Positions 1-9,179 of a stretch of 64,000 bases of DNA are shown here, one piece after another (within the stretch, counting starts at the first letter, position 1; every line of letters begins with the position of its first letter). A program made the position numbers and the translations under genes. The notes beneath the pieces are model-generated. The model worked only from the letters and a program-made list of their open reading frames with translations, had not been told where the DNA came from and made no database searches. The DNA is from Alphaproteobacteria bacterium HGW-Alphaproteobacteria-1 (GTDB lineage Bacteria; Pseudomonadota; Alphaproteobacteria; Rhodobacterales; Rhodobacteraceae), in contig PHEQ01000008.1 of the NCBI GenBank assembly GCA_002842985.1, positions 86,510 through 150,509 on the forward strand, in the 5' to 3' direction.

Positions 1-983
1 CCGCGATTGGACGCCGGAAAATCATAGCCGGTCGCCCAGGTCTTGGAATTGCCCTCGGGGCGGAAGGTGTAGACACCCGCCTTGAACGCCTCGAAGGCGG
101 CGTTGTCATCGGCGAAATACTCGATCCGGATGCGGTCGAAATTGTGCCGCCCCTTGTTGATCGGCAGGTGCCAGCCCCAGTAATCGGGATTGCGCGCGTA
201 GACGATGTTGCGGTTCACGTCATAGCCCGCGACCTGGTAGGGACCCGACCCCGGTGCCGCCTCGAGCCGTGGCTCGTCAAGGCGCGCGCCGGTCTCTTCA
301 TACCATTTGCGCGGAAAGACAGGCGTGCCGCCGACCTGATCAATCAGCGACCGGCGCGATATCCCTTCCGCAAACTCGAACCTGACCGTGTGATCGTCAA
401 GCGCCTCGGCCCCGATCACCCGCCGCCGGACCGCCTCGGCATAGGATCGCAGCCCCTGATCGAGAAACAGGTTATGCGAAAACACGACATCCTGCGCGGT
501 CACGGGCGTGCCATCGGCAAACCGCGCCTCAGGCCGCATGTGAAAGATCACCCAGGTCTTGCCGCGATTGTATTCAAGGCTCTCGGCCAGAAGGCCGTAT
601 CCCTCGTTGTAGCGGTCCCCCGGCAACGGCTCGCCGGTGGCCTCGGAGCCACCCAGAAGGCTCTCATAGACCATCCACGACAGCCGCCCGGCGCGGCCCT
701 TGCGCGAATAGGGGTTCATCGAATCAAACGTGCCGGGCGCATAAAGCGAGATTTCGCCGCCCTTTGGGGCATCGGGATTCACATAGTCGAAATGCGCGTA
801 ATCGGCGGGATATTTGAGATCGCCGAAAAAGGAATAGCCGTGCGCGCGGATGATCTCTTCGTCGCTGGCTCGTGCCTGACCGGGCAGGATCACCGGCAGC
901 GCGCTCCCGGCCAGAAGCGCCCCCATGCCCGAGAGGGCGGTGCGGCGGCTCATGGGAAATCCGGCGTGCGGCGGTTGGCTCAT
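1..983 (-). CDS. ABC transporter substrate-binding protein, peptide/microcin C type (3' end outside window)
   Basis: Reverse-strand reading gives a precursor with an early twin-arginine run (SRRTALSGMGALLAG) followed by a hydrophobic stretch, which suggests Tat or Sec export to the periplasm. The mature part begins with features of the YejA-like family 5 solute-binding proteins: HGYSFFGDLKYP, then NPDAPKGGEISLYAPGTFDS. These proteins bind oligopeptides or microcin C-like compounds for an ABC importer. The start at 983 is chosen because an AGGAGG box lies seven bases upstream; an internal ATG at 953 is less well placed. The gene runs off the left edge, so its C-terminus and any yejB/E/F partners are not visible. 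Family is fairly sure; the substrate is inferred. Confidence 0.82.
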   Translation of the reverse strand, partial: MSQPPHAGFPMSRRTALSGMGALLAGSALPVILPGQARASDEEIIRAHGYSFFGDLKYPADYAHFDYVNPDAPKGGEISLYAPGTFDSMNPYSRKGRAGRLSWMVYESLLGGSEATGEPLPGDRYNEGYGLLAESLEYNRGKTWVIFHMRPEARFADGTPVTAQDVVFSHNLFLDQGLRSYAEAVRRRVIGAEALDDHTVRFEFAEGISRRSLIDQVGGTPVFPRKWYEETGARLDEPRLEAAPGSGPYQVAGYDVNRNIVYARNPDYWGWHLPINKGRHNFDRIRIEYFADDNAAFEAFKAGVYTFRPEGNSKTWATGYDFPASNR

Positions 984-1081
984 CTCGTCCTCCTGTCGGA
1001 TATCGCGCGTTGGCCGCGCCTTGCAAGGCAAGCTAGGCGGGGCAGGCCACTTGTTCAAGCGCAGAAGGGGTGCTCACGCGC

Positions 1082-1112
1082 AAAGGCCGCCGTCCTTTCG
1101 GACAGCGGCCTT
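1082..1112 (-). terminator. Hairpin downstream of the cytochrome c gene
   Basis: A 13-bp stem with one mismatch and a GAAA tetraloop on the minus strand (AAGGCCGC-GTCC arms). It lies just after the stop of the minus-strand cytochrome c gene and is followed by only three T residues, so it is a weak intrinsic terminator or a 3'-stabilising hairpin. Confidence 0.5.
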
Positions 1113-1131
1113 GTGTCGTCTGCCTTTCGGC

Positions 1132-2241
1132 TCAGTTGCCGATGCTTTGCAGATAGCCGATCAGGTTGGCGCGATCACCTTCGTCCTTAAGCCCCGGAAA
1201 GCCCATCCGGTTGCCCGGAGCAAAGGCGCGCGGATTCTCGATCCAGGCGCTCAGCTTGTCGAGGGTCCATTCCCCCTCCAGACCCGTGAGCGCGTCGGAG
1301 TAGCTGAACCCGTCTGCCGAGGCGATATCGCGGCCCACGACCCCGAAGAGCGACGGGCCAGCCTTGTTCTTTCCTGCCTCGACGGCATGACAGGCGGCGC
1401 AGCGGCGAAACAGCTTTTCGCCCTCGGCCAGATCGGCAGCAGCGACCAGCGCGGCAAAGCCATCGACGGACGAGGCTTCGGCGGCGGGTTCTTCTGTCGC
1501 CTCAGGTGCGGCCTCGGCGGCTGCCTCCTCGGTCGCCTCAGGTGCGGCCTCTGCGGCGGCGGATTCCTCGGTCGCCACAGGTGCGGCCTCGGCTACGGCC
1601 TCTTCTGCGGGGGCCTCAACTGCGGCCTCTTCCTCGGCGGGCGCTTCTTCGGTCGCCGCGGGCTCGGCCGGGGCGTCCTCTGCCGGGGCGGTCGCGGCGG
1701 CAGGCATCTCGTAGGTGGTGCCATCTGTCTGATCGAGATAGGCGATCAGGTCGGCACGGTCCCGGGCCTTGCGCAGCCCGGCATAGCCCATCGACGTGCC
1801 CGGCGCATAACCCTTGGGATTTTCCAGGAAGGCATTGAGCGCCTCGGGCGTCCAGACATCAACCACTGCGGTCAAAGCGCCGGAATAGGCACCAAAGCCC
1901 TCGGCCGTGCCCACATCGCGCCCGACGACGCCATAAAGATAGGGACCGGCCTTGTTCTCACCCTTTTCAAGCGCGTGACAGGCGGCGCAGTTGCGGAATG
2001 CCTTCTCGCCGTTCGCCAAATCGGCGGCGGCGAAAAGCTCGGCGAAGCTCGGCCCTTCCTCGGCCACGACCTCTGTCGCGTCATCGGCACCGGTATCGAT
2101 CACGAAGCCTTGGACACGCTCATCGCCATGGCCGCCGCCCGTCGAATAAATGGACCCTGCTACCCAGCCGCCCAGAAGAAAGACCAGCAAGGAACCGCAT
2201 AGCGCACCCGTGGCCTTGGTCAGTGTCATCGTGTCGAACAT
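1132..2241 (-). CDS. Membrane-anchored cytochrome c with two c-type domains
   Basis: The 369-residue protein has an uncleaved-looking N-terminal membrane segment (LCGSLLVFLLGGWVAG, residues about 14-29), then two class I cytochrome c domains with CAACH haem sites near residues 84 and 283. Each has a downstream Met ligand candidate in GTSMGYAGL and GNRMGFPGL. The domains are joined by about 85 residues rich in Ala, Glu and Pro. The two domains resemble each other (NKAGP and GVVGRD in both), which points to internal duplication. It probably carries electrons between membrane complexes, like the anchored cytochromes c-y and c552 of this group. It is divergent from pheA with a 120-bp shared upstream region. 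The family is clear; the electron donor and acceptor are not known. Confidence 0.9.
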   Translation of the reverse strand: MFDTMTLTKATGALCGSLLVFLLGGWVAGSIYSTGGGHGDERVQGFVIDTGADDATEVVAEEGPSFAELFAAADLANGEKAFRNCAACHALEKGENKAGPYLYGVVGRDVGTAEGFGAYSGALTAVVDVWTPEALNAFLENPKGYAPGTSMGYAGLRKARDRADLIAYLDQTDGTTYEMPAAATAPAEDAPAEPAATEEAPAEEEAAVEAPAEEAVAEAAPVATEESAAAEAAPEATEEAAAEAAPEATEEPAAEASSVDGFAALVAAADLAEGEKLFRRCAACHAVEAGKNKAGPSLFGVVGRDIASADGFSYSDALTGLEGEWTLDKLSAWIENPRAFAPGNRMGFPGLKDEGDRANLIGYLQSIGN

Positions 2242-2361
2242 TGGCTCGCTTCCGTTTGCTCTGTCGCTTGGGCGCGTATCTATCCGCTTCCCCTACCGCC
2301 GCGCAAGGTGTAGTTTCCGCGACCAAACGCCCGACCGGGCCAGAATTGCACGGAAATCACC

Positions 2362-3204
2362 ATGACCAAGCGCATCGCCTTTCAGGGAGAGCCGGGGGCC
2401 TATTCCCATCAGGCCTGCCACGAGACCTTTCCCGGCATGGCGGTTCTGCCCTGCCGCACCTTCGAGGATGCCATCGCGGCGGTGCGCGATGGCGAGGCAG
2501 AGCTTGCCATGCTGCCCATCGAGAATTCGACCTTCGGGCGGGTCGCCGACATTCACCATCTGCTGCCCCACTCCGGGCTGCATATCATCGGCGAGGCGTT
2601 CGTGCGCGTGCATATCAACCTGCTCGCGCTGCCCGGCGTGCGCCTAGACCAGATCGAGAGCGCGATGAGCCACACCATGCTGCTGGGTCAGTGCCGCGCC
2701 TTTCTCGAGCGCCACGGCATCCGCCGCGTGACCGGCGCCGACACCGCCGGGTCTGCGCGGCACGTGGCCGAAGAGGGCCGACCGGAACTGGCTGCACTCG
2801 CCAGCGAACTTGCAGGCGAGATCTACGGCCTCGACGTGATCGCCCGTCATATCGAGGATCAGGGCACCAACACCACGCGCTTTCTCATCATGGCCCCCGA
2901 GCCCGATTTCACCCCGCGCGGCGCGGACGGGATGATGACCACCTTCGTCTTTCAGGTGCGCAATATCCCCGCCGCGCTTTACAAGGCGCTTGGGGGGTTT
3001 GCCACCAACGGCGTGAACATGACCAAGCTGGAAAGCTACATGGTCGGCGGCTCGTTCACCGCGACGCAATTCTACGCCGATATCGAGGGGCACCCGGACG
3101 ACGCGGCCGTGGCGCGCGCGCTGGATGAGCTGGATTACTTCACCTCGGATGTGACCATCCTCGGCGTCTATCCCGCCGATCCCAAGCGCCACGCGGCAGG
3201 CTGA
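2362..3204 (+). CDS. pheA: Prephenate dehydratase
   Basis: Converts prephenate to phenylpyruvate in phenylalanine synthesis. It begins with the periplasmic-binding-like catalytic fold (IAFQGEPGAYSHQAC, and LPIENSTFGRV). The catalytic TRF motif is seen as NTTRFLIM at about residue 172. A C-terminal ACT domain from about residue 195 contains NGVNMTKLESYMVGG, the alphaproteobacterial form of the phenylalanine-binding ESRP region. The length of 280 residues fits a monofunctional enzyme without chorismate mutase. It stands alone, divergent from the cytochrome c gene and tail to tail with the NCS1 permease. Confidence 0.95.
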   Translation: MTKRIAFQGEPGAYSHQACHETFPGMAVLPCRTFEDAIAAVRDGEAELAMLPIENSTFGRVADIHHLLPHSGLHIIGEAFVRVHINLLALPGVRLDQIESAMSHTMLLGQCRAFLERHGIRRVTGADTAGSARHVAEEGRPELAALASELAGEIYGLDVIARHIEDQGTNTTRFLIMAPEPDFTPRGADGMMTTFVFQVRNIPAALYKALGGFATNGVNMTKLESYMVGGSFTATQFYADIEGHPDDAAVARALDELDYFTSDVTILGVYPADPKRHAAG

Positions 3205-3207
3205 GCG

Positions 3208-3234
3208 AAAAGGAAAACCCGGCGCAAGGCCGGG
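3208..3234 (-). terminator. Intrinsic terminator of the NCS1 permease gene
   Basis: Read on the minus strand, a CCCGGC/GCCGGG stem with a five-base loop is followed by TTTTCCTTTT. It sits 27 bp after the permease stop and four bases past the pheA stop on the opposite strand, so it may also slow transcription coming from pheA. Confidence 0.75.
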
Positions 3235-3260
3235 CTTGCCGATGTCATGCGCGGGCAAGA

Positions 3261-4691
3261 TTACAAGACATGACCGCTGCGGCAGCGGACGACATAGATC
3301 ACGCCGCCAAGGATCGCGCCGATCACCCAGGCATAGCCCGAAAGCTCGCCCAGCGCCGGCACCCAGACCGTTGCCACCGAGAATACCGCCGCGATACCGA
3401 ATGCCATCAGCGCGTTGCGGTTCCAGCCGTCCGTGAAATGATAGGCCCCACCCTCCATGTTGTAGAGATCGTCGCGCTTCAGCGCCTGCTTGCGCAGCAG
3501 ATAGTAATCCGCGATCATGATTCCGTAGAGCGGTGCCAGCGTTGCGCCCAGCGTATTGACGAATCCGCTTATCCCGAATTCGCTGATGAAGCTGTGCCAG
3601 AACCCGCCGATCACCAGCGCGAAGACCGAGGTGATGAGGCCCGCCTTGCGAAAGCCGATCTTCTCGGGCGCAAGGTTGGCGATGCCGTTCACCGCCGGGA
3701 TGAAGTTGGCCACGAGGTTGATGCCCACCGTTGCCGCGAAGAAGGTGATTGCCGCGATCACGCCCAAGAGCACGCTGTCGGTACGCGCCACGATCTCGGT
3801 CGGGTTGATGATAGCCTCGCCGTAGACCACCGCCGCGCCCGCCGTCGTGAGAAGAGCCAGCGCCGAAAACAGGATCATGTTGAACGGCAGGCCGGTGAGG
3901 TTGCCCATGATCATCGCCCGCTTATCCCGCGCGAAACGTGAGAAATCGCTAAAGTTGATCATCACGGCGGCAAAATAGGCCACCATCGTGCCGATGATGG
4001 CGACAAAGCCCGCGATCTCGGTGCCCCATGTGCCCTCGGGGTTGGCAAAGATCGTTTGCGCCTGTGACAGAAGCTGACCATCCGACTTGACCCAGAGCAC
4101 TGCCAGAAGCCCGATCATCACGACATAGACAAAGGGACCGGCGATGTTGAGAAAGGTCTCGACCCAGCCCATGCCGCGCCAGAAAATGACGATGTGGAAC
4201 GCCCAGACCAGCACGAAAGAAAGCCAGTCCACGCCCGTGAGACCCAGAACCTCGGCCCCGCCGTTGATGCCCGTCACCGAACGGATCAGGAGCGCCAACG
4301 CGGTTGAGGCGAAATAGACCTGCACACCATACCAGAACACCGCCACCGTGGCACGCAGCACTGCCGGAAGTTTTGCCCCCGCGGTGCCCATGCTGGCGCG
4401 CGCGAAGACAGGATAGGGGATGCCGTATTTCTCACCGGCCGCCCCCGAAAGATTGACAAGGAACATCACGAACAGCCCCGCAGAGATCAGCGCGGCGAAG
4501 GCCGTCCAGCCGCTCACCCCGTAGGAGATGAACAGCGACGCCACCAGCGAATAGCCGAACAGCGACTGGATATCGTTGGCCCAGACGTTGAAGATGGCGA
4601 ACCAGCCCCAGGTTTTTTCTGCCGGCTTGACGGGGGCAAGCGTGTCGTCATCGTTCCGCCCGACCGGCCCCTCAAGTGTCACGTTATGCAT
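3261..4691 (-). CDS. NCS1 family nucleobase/allantoin-type permease
   Basis: A 476-residue, highly hydrophobic protein with about twelve predicted membrane helices. It shows the NCS1 signature around YGIPYPVFARASMGTAGAK and FWYGVQVYFAS, and the SDFSRFARDKR motif seen in cytosine, uracil, hydantoin and allantoin symporters. It should import a nucleobase or related ring compound with a cation across the inner membrane. The start at 4691 is chosen because GGGAGG lies eight bases upstream; a longer reading from 4760 has no such site. The GntR regulator is divergent, so local control is likely. The exact substrate cannot be read from the sequence. Confidence 0.88.
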   Translation of the reverse strand: MHNVTLEGPVGRNDDDTLAPVKPAEKTWGWFAIFNVWANDIQSLFGYSLVASLFISYGVSGWTAFAALISAGLFVMFLVNLSGAAGEKYGIPYPVFARASMGTAGAKLPAVLRATVAVFWYGVQVYFASTALALLIRSVTGINGGAEVLGLTGVDWLSFVLVWAFHIVIFWRGMGWVETFLNIAGPFVYVVMIGLLAVLWVKSDGQLLSQAQTIFANPEGTWGTEIAGFVAIIGTMVAYFAAVMINFSDFSRFARDKRAMIMGNLTGLPFNMILFSALALLTTAGAAVVYGEAIINPTEIVARTDSVLLGVIAAITFFAATVGINLVANFIPAVNGIANLAPEKIGFRKAGLITSVFALVIGGFWHSFISEFGISGFVNTLGATLAPLYGIMIADYYLLRKQALKRDDLYNMEGGAYHFTDGWNRNALMAFGIAAVFSVATVWVPALGELSGYAWVIGAILGGVIYVVRCRSGHVL

Positions 4692-4824
4692 TCGGACCTC
4701 CCTTTCCTTCCGATGCCGACGCGCAGGGCGGCTCGCATCGCTGCATTTGTGATATTGCACCTGAAATGTTAGATGTTATGTTACAAAATGATTATTCCTA
4801 TAATCGAGACAGGACCTTTTTGTT

Positions 4825-5511
4825 TTGCAAGAAAGCAACCCTTCGAATCTCCGGCGCGTGACCGATGCAGGAAAGCAGGCAAACCTCTCCGACCAAGCTC
4901 ACACAACCTTGCTCGATCGGCTGCGCGACGGGCGCCTGCGCAGCGGCACATTCCTGTCCATGCCGATGCTCGTCGAGCAACTGAAATTTCCCATCGCGGC
5001 GGTGCGCGAGGCGGTCAAACGCGCCGAGGCAGCCGGGCTTCTGACGATCCTGCCAAAGCGGGGGGTGGCGGTCATGGACGCAGGCCCCGAGATCACGCGC
5101 GCCTGCCTCGAGTTGCGCGCGATGTTCGATTGTGAGGGCGCGCGGCGGATCATCGCCTTGAGGGGCGGCTTTCCCCTCTCGGACTTGCGCGAGGCGCATC
5201 AACAGCTTCTGGCCGAGGCGCGCGCGCATCCCGTTGCCGACCTGCAATCGCGCGCGATCCGCACCGATCTGTCGCTCCACGATGCGCTGGCCCGGGGGCT
5301 CTGCTCACCGCTTGCCGAGCGCCTCTATGCCGAGAACCGCGACCGGATTGCCGTGATCCAGAACACTCGCCCCTTCGTGCCCGACCGCATCGCGCCTGCG
5401 ATGGAAGAGCATCTCGCCATTCTCGAGGCCATCGAGGCCCGCGACCATGTGCGTGCCGACGCGGCCATTCGCCATCACCTGCGCGCAACGCTGCGCTGGT
5501 GGGGACTCTGA
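4825..5511 (+). CDS. GntR-family regulator with FCD-like ligand domain
   Basis: The 228-residue protein has an N-terminal winged helix (LLDRLRDGRLRSGTFLSMPM then AVREAVKRAEAAGLL and the wing KRGVAVMD). An all-helical FCD-type effector domain follows, with the conserved DLSLHDALARG and EEHLAILEAIEARD segments. It probably controls the divergent NCS1 permease in response to a purine- or pyrimidine-related ligand. The start is uncertain: a TTG at 4825 follows a weak AGGA box, and a GTG at 4858 would remove eleven residues without harming the DNA-binding domain. The helix-turn-helix is shorter than usual at its N-terminus. Confidence 0.82.
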   Translation: MQESNPSNLRRVTDAGKQANLSDQAHTTLLDRLRDGRLRSGTFLSMPMLVEQLKFPIAAVREAVKRAEAAGLLTILPKRGVAVMDAGPEITRACLELRAMFDCEGARRIIALRGGFPLSDLREAHQQLLAEARAHPVADLQSRAIRTDLSLHDALARGLCSPLAERLYAENRDRIAVIQNTRPFVPDRIAPAMEEHLAILEAIEARDHVRADAAIRHHLRATLRWWGL

Positions 5512-5526
5512 AACGGCTTGCGCCGG

Positions 5527-5994
5527 TCAGGAGACGCGCTTGTAACGCTCTTCCACATCCATCGCATATTCCGCCAACCGCAGACGGAACCGCTTGGTCA
5601 GGTTGTTGCGTGCCAGCTTGAGCGATTGCAGGATCAACCGCCCGGCCAGCGTGCGCGCCTCTAGCGTCAGGTCGACCGAAAGGCGCGTGCGCGCACGCGA
5701 CAGCGCGATCAACTCCACGGTCATGCGCCCCTCCAGCGTTGTCGCCTCGGCCTCGACCTTGATCCCGTTCGGCGGGTCATAAGCCGAGAGCCGCACGGCC
5801 AGATCACGCATCCGGCCGCGCAGCTTGAACTTCGCCCGCCAACGCATGCCGACGCCCGGCGCTTTCAGACTGTCAGTGCGCTGCACATCCGCACCGCGGC
5901 GCAGCGCCGCACGCTCGAAGCGCGTGAAATCCGTAATCTCGGCAAAGACAAGCTCGATCGGCGCCTCGATGTCTTCCCTGCTGGTAAACTGCAT
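5527..5994 (-). CDS. SRPBCC-fold protein of unknown ligand
   Basis: A 155-residue cytosolic protein that starts with the typical SRPBCC strand (REDIEAPIELVFAEITDFTRFE) and ends with a long helix (LQSLKLARNNLTKRFRLRLAEYA). This fold binds hydrophobic ligands such as lipids or polyketides. It follows nudC by 45 bp on the same strand, so the two are probably cotranscribed, but no functional link is obvious. Fold assignment is good; function unknown. Confidence 0.75.
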   Translation of the reverse strand: MQFTSREDIEAPIELVFAEITDFTRFERAALRRGADVQRTDSLKAPGVGMRWRAKFKLRGRMRDLAVRLSAYDPPNGIKVEAEATTLEGRMTVELIALSRARTRLSVDLTLEARTLAGRLILQSLKLARNNLTKRFRLRLAEYAMDVEERYKRVS

Positions 5995-6039
5995 GACCCG
6001 TCCTGTCTTGTCGCTAATCTGCCCTGCAACAGTCTTGCC

Positions 6040-7011
6040 TCAATCAAGCCGGTCGGCAAGCCAGTTCCTGAGCAGGAAATGCGCCACCGCCCCCTTGCGC
6101 GCGGGCAGAACCTCTGGATGCTCGCCGGCAAAGGCAGAAAGGATTTCCTCGCGGCTCATCCACCGTGCGGCCTCGATCTCATGCGGGTCGATGGTGATCG
6201 CCTCGCTCAACGCCTCGCCGCGGCATCCCAGCATCAGGCTGGCGGGAAACGGCCAGGGCTGGCTTGCCAGGTAACTGATGCGTCCGACGCGCACGCCCGC
6301 CTCCTCCCAAACCTCGCGGCGCACGGCGGCCTCTACGGTCTCACCCGGCTCGACAAACCCCGCAAGCAGCGAATACATCCCCTCGGGCCAGCCCGGAGAG
6401 CGCCCCATCAGCACCGAATTGCCATGGGTGATCAGCATGATCACCACAGGATCGGTGCGCGGAAAATGCTGCGCACCGCACGAATCGCAGGCGCGCTGCC
6501 AACCCGCCCGGATCATCCGGCTTTTCGCCCCACAGCGCGCGCAATGGCGGTGGCTCTCATGCCAGCCGAAAATCGCCTTGGCGGTCGCGGCCAGTTCCGC
6601 GTCGCGCGGCGAGAGCGCGCTCATCACGCGCCGCAACTCGGCAAACACGGAACCTTGGGGCAGGTCGGGATGCGCCTGCTCCGAAGCGTCAAGAAAGCTG
6701 TCAAGCTGATCGGGGGCAAGCCCCGGCGGCACCCATGCCGAGATGTCATGCGCAAGAATGAGATCGCCCCCCGCCTCGCGCCCGAGCAGAACGGGCGGCA
6801 CCTTATAGCGCATCAGAACGGGGTGATCCGGGGCAAGCGTCACCAGCGCATTCAGGCCCGGCCCCGCCAGAAGCGGCTTGCCGCGCCAGAGCACGACCGC
6901 GCGCGCGCGCCTTTCGGCCAGCGCTGTTGCAATCGCGCCTTCATCGCCGCGAATGTCGTCTGCCCGGTCCAGCCCCGAGCCGCCGAATGTCACCTCTTCC
7001 GCCTGCCGCAT
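6040..7011 (-). CDS. nudC: NAD(+) diphosphatase (NADH pyrophosphatase)
   Basis: A 323-residue Nudix hydrolase with all NudC marks: a four-cysteine zinc ribbon (CARCG then CDSCG), a full Nudix box (GFVEPGETVEAAVRREVWEE, about residues 217-240), and the family motif SQPWPFPASLM just after it. It cleaves NAD(H) to NMN(H) and AMP and can remove NAD caps from RNA. The start at 7011 is chosen over longer readings because GGAGGG lies six bases upstream and the longer N-terminus has no family similarity. It is divergent from the cpdB-like gene. Confidence 0.93.
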   Translation of the reverse strand: MRQAEEVTFGGSGLDRADDIRGDEGAIATALAERRARAVVLWRGKPLLAGPGLNALVTLAPDHPVLMRYKVPPVLLGREAGGDLILAHDISAWVPPGLAPDQLDSFLDASEQAHPDLPQGSVFAELRRVMSALSPRDAELAATAKAIFGWHESHRHCARCGAKSRMIRAGWQRACDSCGAQHFPRTDPVVIMLITHGNSVLMGRSPGWPEGMYSLLAGFVEPGETVEAAVRREVWEEAGVRVGRISYLASQPWPFPASLMLGCRGEALSEAITIDPHEIEAARWMSREEILSAFAGEHPEVLPARKGAVAHFLLRNWLADRLD

Positions 7012-7122
7012 GTGCCCTCCGTTCCGCTTGGGTCCACAGACACCAGCGCCGCCCGCAAGGCAAGACGGCGCGACCAATGGTTCACACTGTCGCAACAAGG
7101 CTGAAACACAACCTGAAGAATA

Positions 7123-7154
7123 TTGAATGTCAAAATAACATCTTATCCTATAAA
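7123..7154 (+). promoter_or_regulatory. AT-rich promoter-like stretch upstream of the cpdB-like gene
   Basis: An unusually AT-rich stretch inside G+C-rich DNA, with a TTGAAT and a TATCCTATAAA element in the nudC/cpdB divergent region. The spacings to a sigma-70 consensus are imperfect, so this is only a likely promoter area. Confidence 0.3.
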
Positions 7155-7232
7155 GATGCAGGTCACTTCCTGCCCTCATACCCTTGGCGAACAAGGTCGC
7201 CTCTCTTTCAGCCCGCTTTGCAGGTCAGCCCC

Positions 7233-9179
7233 GTGTTGAAGCCCGAACCCGTCACAGAACCACTTTCGTCGACCGGTCCCTCGGTCACGCTGCGCCTGCT
7301 GGCCACCTCGGACGTGCACGGCCACATCCTTGCGCAGGATTATTTCACCGGGCAAGACGACTCCCCCGTCGGCCTTGCACGCCTTGCCACGATCGTTGCA
7401 CAGGCGCGCGCGCAGGCAGGGCCGGAGAATTGCCTGCTGCTCGACAATGGCGATTTCCTGCAAGGCACGCCGCTCACCGACCTCACGGCGCGGCCCGGCA
7501 ATGGCTGGCGCGGGCGCCACCCGGTGATCCGGGCAATGAACCTGATGGGCTATGATGCCGCCGCGCTCGGCAATCACGAGTTCAATTTCGGTCTGGACTG
7601 GCTGTGCGATACCCTGTCGCAGGCCAAGTTCCCCGTGCTCTGCGCCAATGCCGTGCGCGCGACCGGCACGACGCCGCTCGAGGACACGCCGTTCGTGCCG
7701 CCTGTCACCATCCTGACCCGCCACTTGCGCGCCGCCGACGGCGGCTGTCACGATATCCAGATCGGCCTGATCGGCCTGATCCCGCCACAGGTGGCGGGCT
7801 GGGATCATGCCCATCTTGCGGGGTGCCTTACCACCCGCGACATGGTCGAGACCGCGCGCCACTGGGTGCCGGCGCTGCGCGCGCGGGGCGCCGATCTTGT
7901 CGTGGTTCTCGCCCATAGCGGCATCGACCCCGGCGCCGACCGCCCGGGCATGGAGAACGCGGCGCGCGCGCTGGCGCGTGTGCCCGGTATCGACGCGCTG
8001 ATCGCCGGACACAGCCACCGGGTTTTTCCGGGGCCCGACCACGCGGGCACCGAAGGCGCGGATGTGGCTCGCGGCACGCTGCACGGTGTGCCTTGCGTCA
8101 AGACGGGCTATGCCGCCTCGCATCTCGGGCAGATCGACCTGCATCTGCGCCGCGACACGAGGGGCTGGCAGGTCACGGGCCACGCCGTGACGCTGCGCCC
8201 AGCTGACGGGGTCCCGCCCTGCCCACGCCTCACCCGCGCGCTTGTCCGTGCCCATGCCCATACCCTGCGCCTGACAGACCGCGTGCTCGGCGAAACGCGC
8301 GCGCCTCTCCACAGCTATCTGGCACTGGTGCGCGACGATCCGGGCCTTGCTCTCGTCAATGCCGCCCAGGCCGCGGCGCTGGCCGAGGCCATCCGCAACA
8401 CGCCCCACGCCGCGCTGCCCCTGCTGTCGGCCTGCGCCCCCTTCAAGACCGGCGGGCGCGGCGGCCCGAATCATTTCACCGACATTCCCGCAGGCCCCTT
8501 GCGCCTGCGCAACATCGCCGATCTCTACGGCTTTCCCAACACCCTGTGTGGCCTGCTCATCACCGGGGCAGAACTGCGTGACTGGCTCGAACGCGCGGCG
8601 ATCTGTTTCAACCGCATTACCCCTGGCGCACCCGGCCAGGCGCTGCTTGATCCCACCGTTCCCGGCCATGTCTTCGACGTGATCGAGGGTCTGTCCTATG
8701 CCATCGACCTTACCTCTCCGGCCCGGTATGACCTTGACGGTGCGCTGGCCTCACCGCAGGCGCGGCGCATCCGCGGCCTGACGCATCGCGGCCGTCCGGT
8801 TGCCGATAGCGACCGTTTCGTGATCGCCACCAATTCCTACCGCGCCTGGGGTGGCGGGCCGTTTCGGCCGCTGGCCGAGGGTCGCCTGATCCACCAGTCG
8901 ACCCGTCCGATCCGCGACCTCATCGCCGATCACGTCGCCAGACCTGGCCCGATTGCGCCCATGCCCCCCGGCGCCTGGCGCCTGGCGCCGCTGCCCGACA
9001 CAAGCGTGACCATAGACACCGGCCCGGGCTTGCGCGCCTACCCGCAAGAGATCGAAGCCCTCGGCGCGCAGGATCACGGGGTTACCGACAAAGGCTTCCT
9101 TCGCCTTGTCCTGCCCCTGGCACGCGCGACGCGCCCCTCTCTTGCGAATCCCCCCACAGCCGCCTATATCCGACGCTGA
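7233..9179 (+). CDS. 2',3'-cyclic-nucleotide 2'-phosphodiesterase/3'-nucleotidase-like protein
   Basis: About 648 residues. The N-terminal metallophosphoesterase domain carries the metal-binding motifs ATSDVHGH, LLDNGDFLQG, ALGNHEFNFG and IAGHSHRVF. The C-terminal 5'-nucleotidase-type domain carries FKTGGRGGPNHFTDIPAG and a late TNSYRAWGGGPF. Together these give the CpdB layout and length. CpdB enzymes degrade 2',3'-cyclic nucleotides and 3'-nucleotides for phosphate salvage. A GTG at 7233 is the preferred start (TTG at 7236 is possible); the frame stays open upstream but has no family similarity there. No signal peptide is visible at this start, which is odd for a usually periplasmic enzyme. 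Confidence 0.85.
   Translation: MLKPEPVTEPLSSTGPSVTLRLLATSDVHGHILAQDYFTGQDDSPVGLARLATIVAQARAQAGPENCLLLDNGDFLQGTPLTDLTARPGNGWRGRHPVIRAMNLMGYDAAALGNHEFNFGLDWLCDTLSQAKFPVLCANAVRATGTTPLEDTPFVPPVTILTRHLRAADGGCHDIQIGLIGLIPPQVAGWDHAHLAGCLTTRDMVETARHWVPALRARGADLVVVLAHSGIDPGADRPGMENAARALARVPGIDALIAGHSHRVFPGPDHAGTEGADVARGTLHGVPCVKTGYAASHLGQIDLHLRRDTRGWQVTGHAVTLRPADGVPPCPRLTRALVRAHAHTLRLTDRVLGETRAPLHSYLALVRDDPGLALVNAAQAAALAEAIRNTPHAALPLLSACAPFKTGGRGGPNHFTDIPAGPLRLRNIADLYGFPNTLCGLLITGAELRDWLERAAICFNRITPGAPGQALLDPTVPGHVFDVIEGLSYAIDLTSPARYDLDGALASPQARRIRGLTHRGRPVADSDRFVIATNSYRAWGGGPFRPLAEGRLIHQSTRPIRDLIADHVARPGPIAPMPPGAWRLAPLPDTSVTIDTGPGLRAYPQEIEALGAQDHGVTDKGFLRLVLPLARATRPSLANPPTAAYIRR

Noticed and set aside
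1480..1700. Repeated GCCTC-rich units resembling a repeat array
   Set aside because: They encode the Ala/Glu/Pro linker of the cytochrome c; spacing and sequence do not fit CRISPR, and no array is seen anywhere in the window.
6927..7232. Extended N-terminus for the cpdB-like protein
   Set aside because: The stretch covers the nudC start and the AT-rich promoter region and has no similarity to the family or to a signal peptide.
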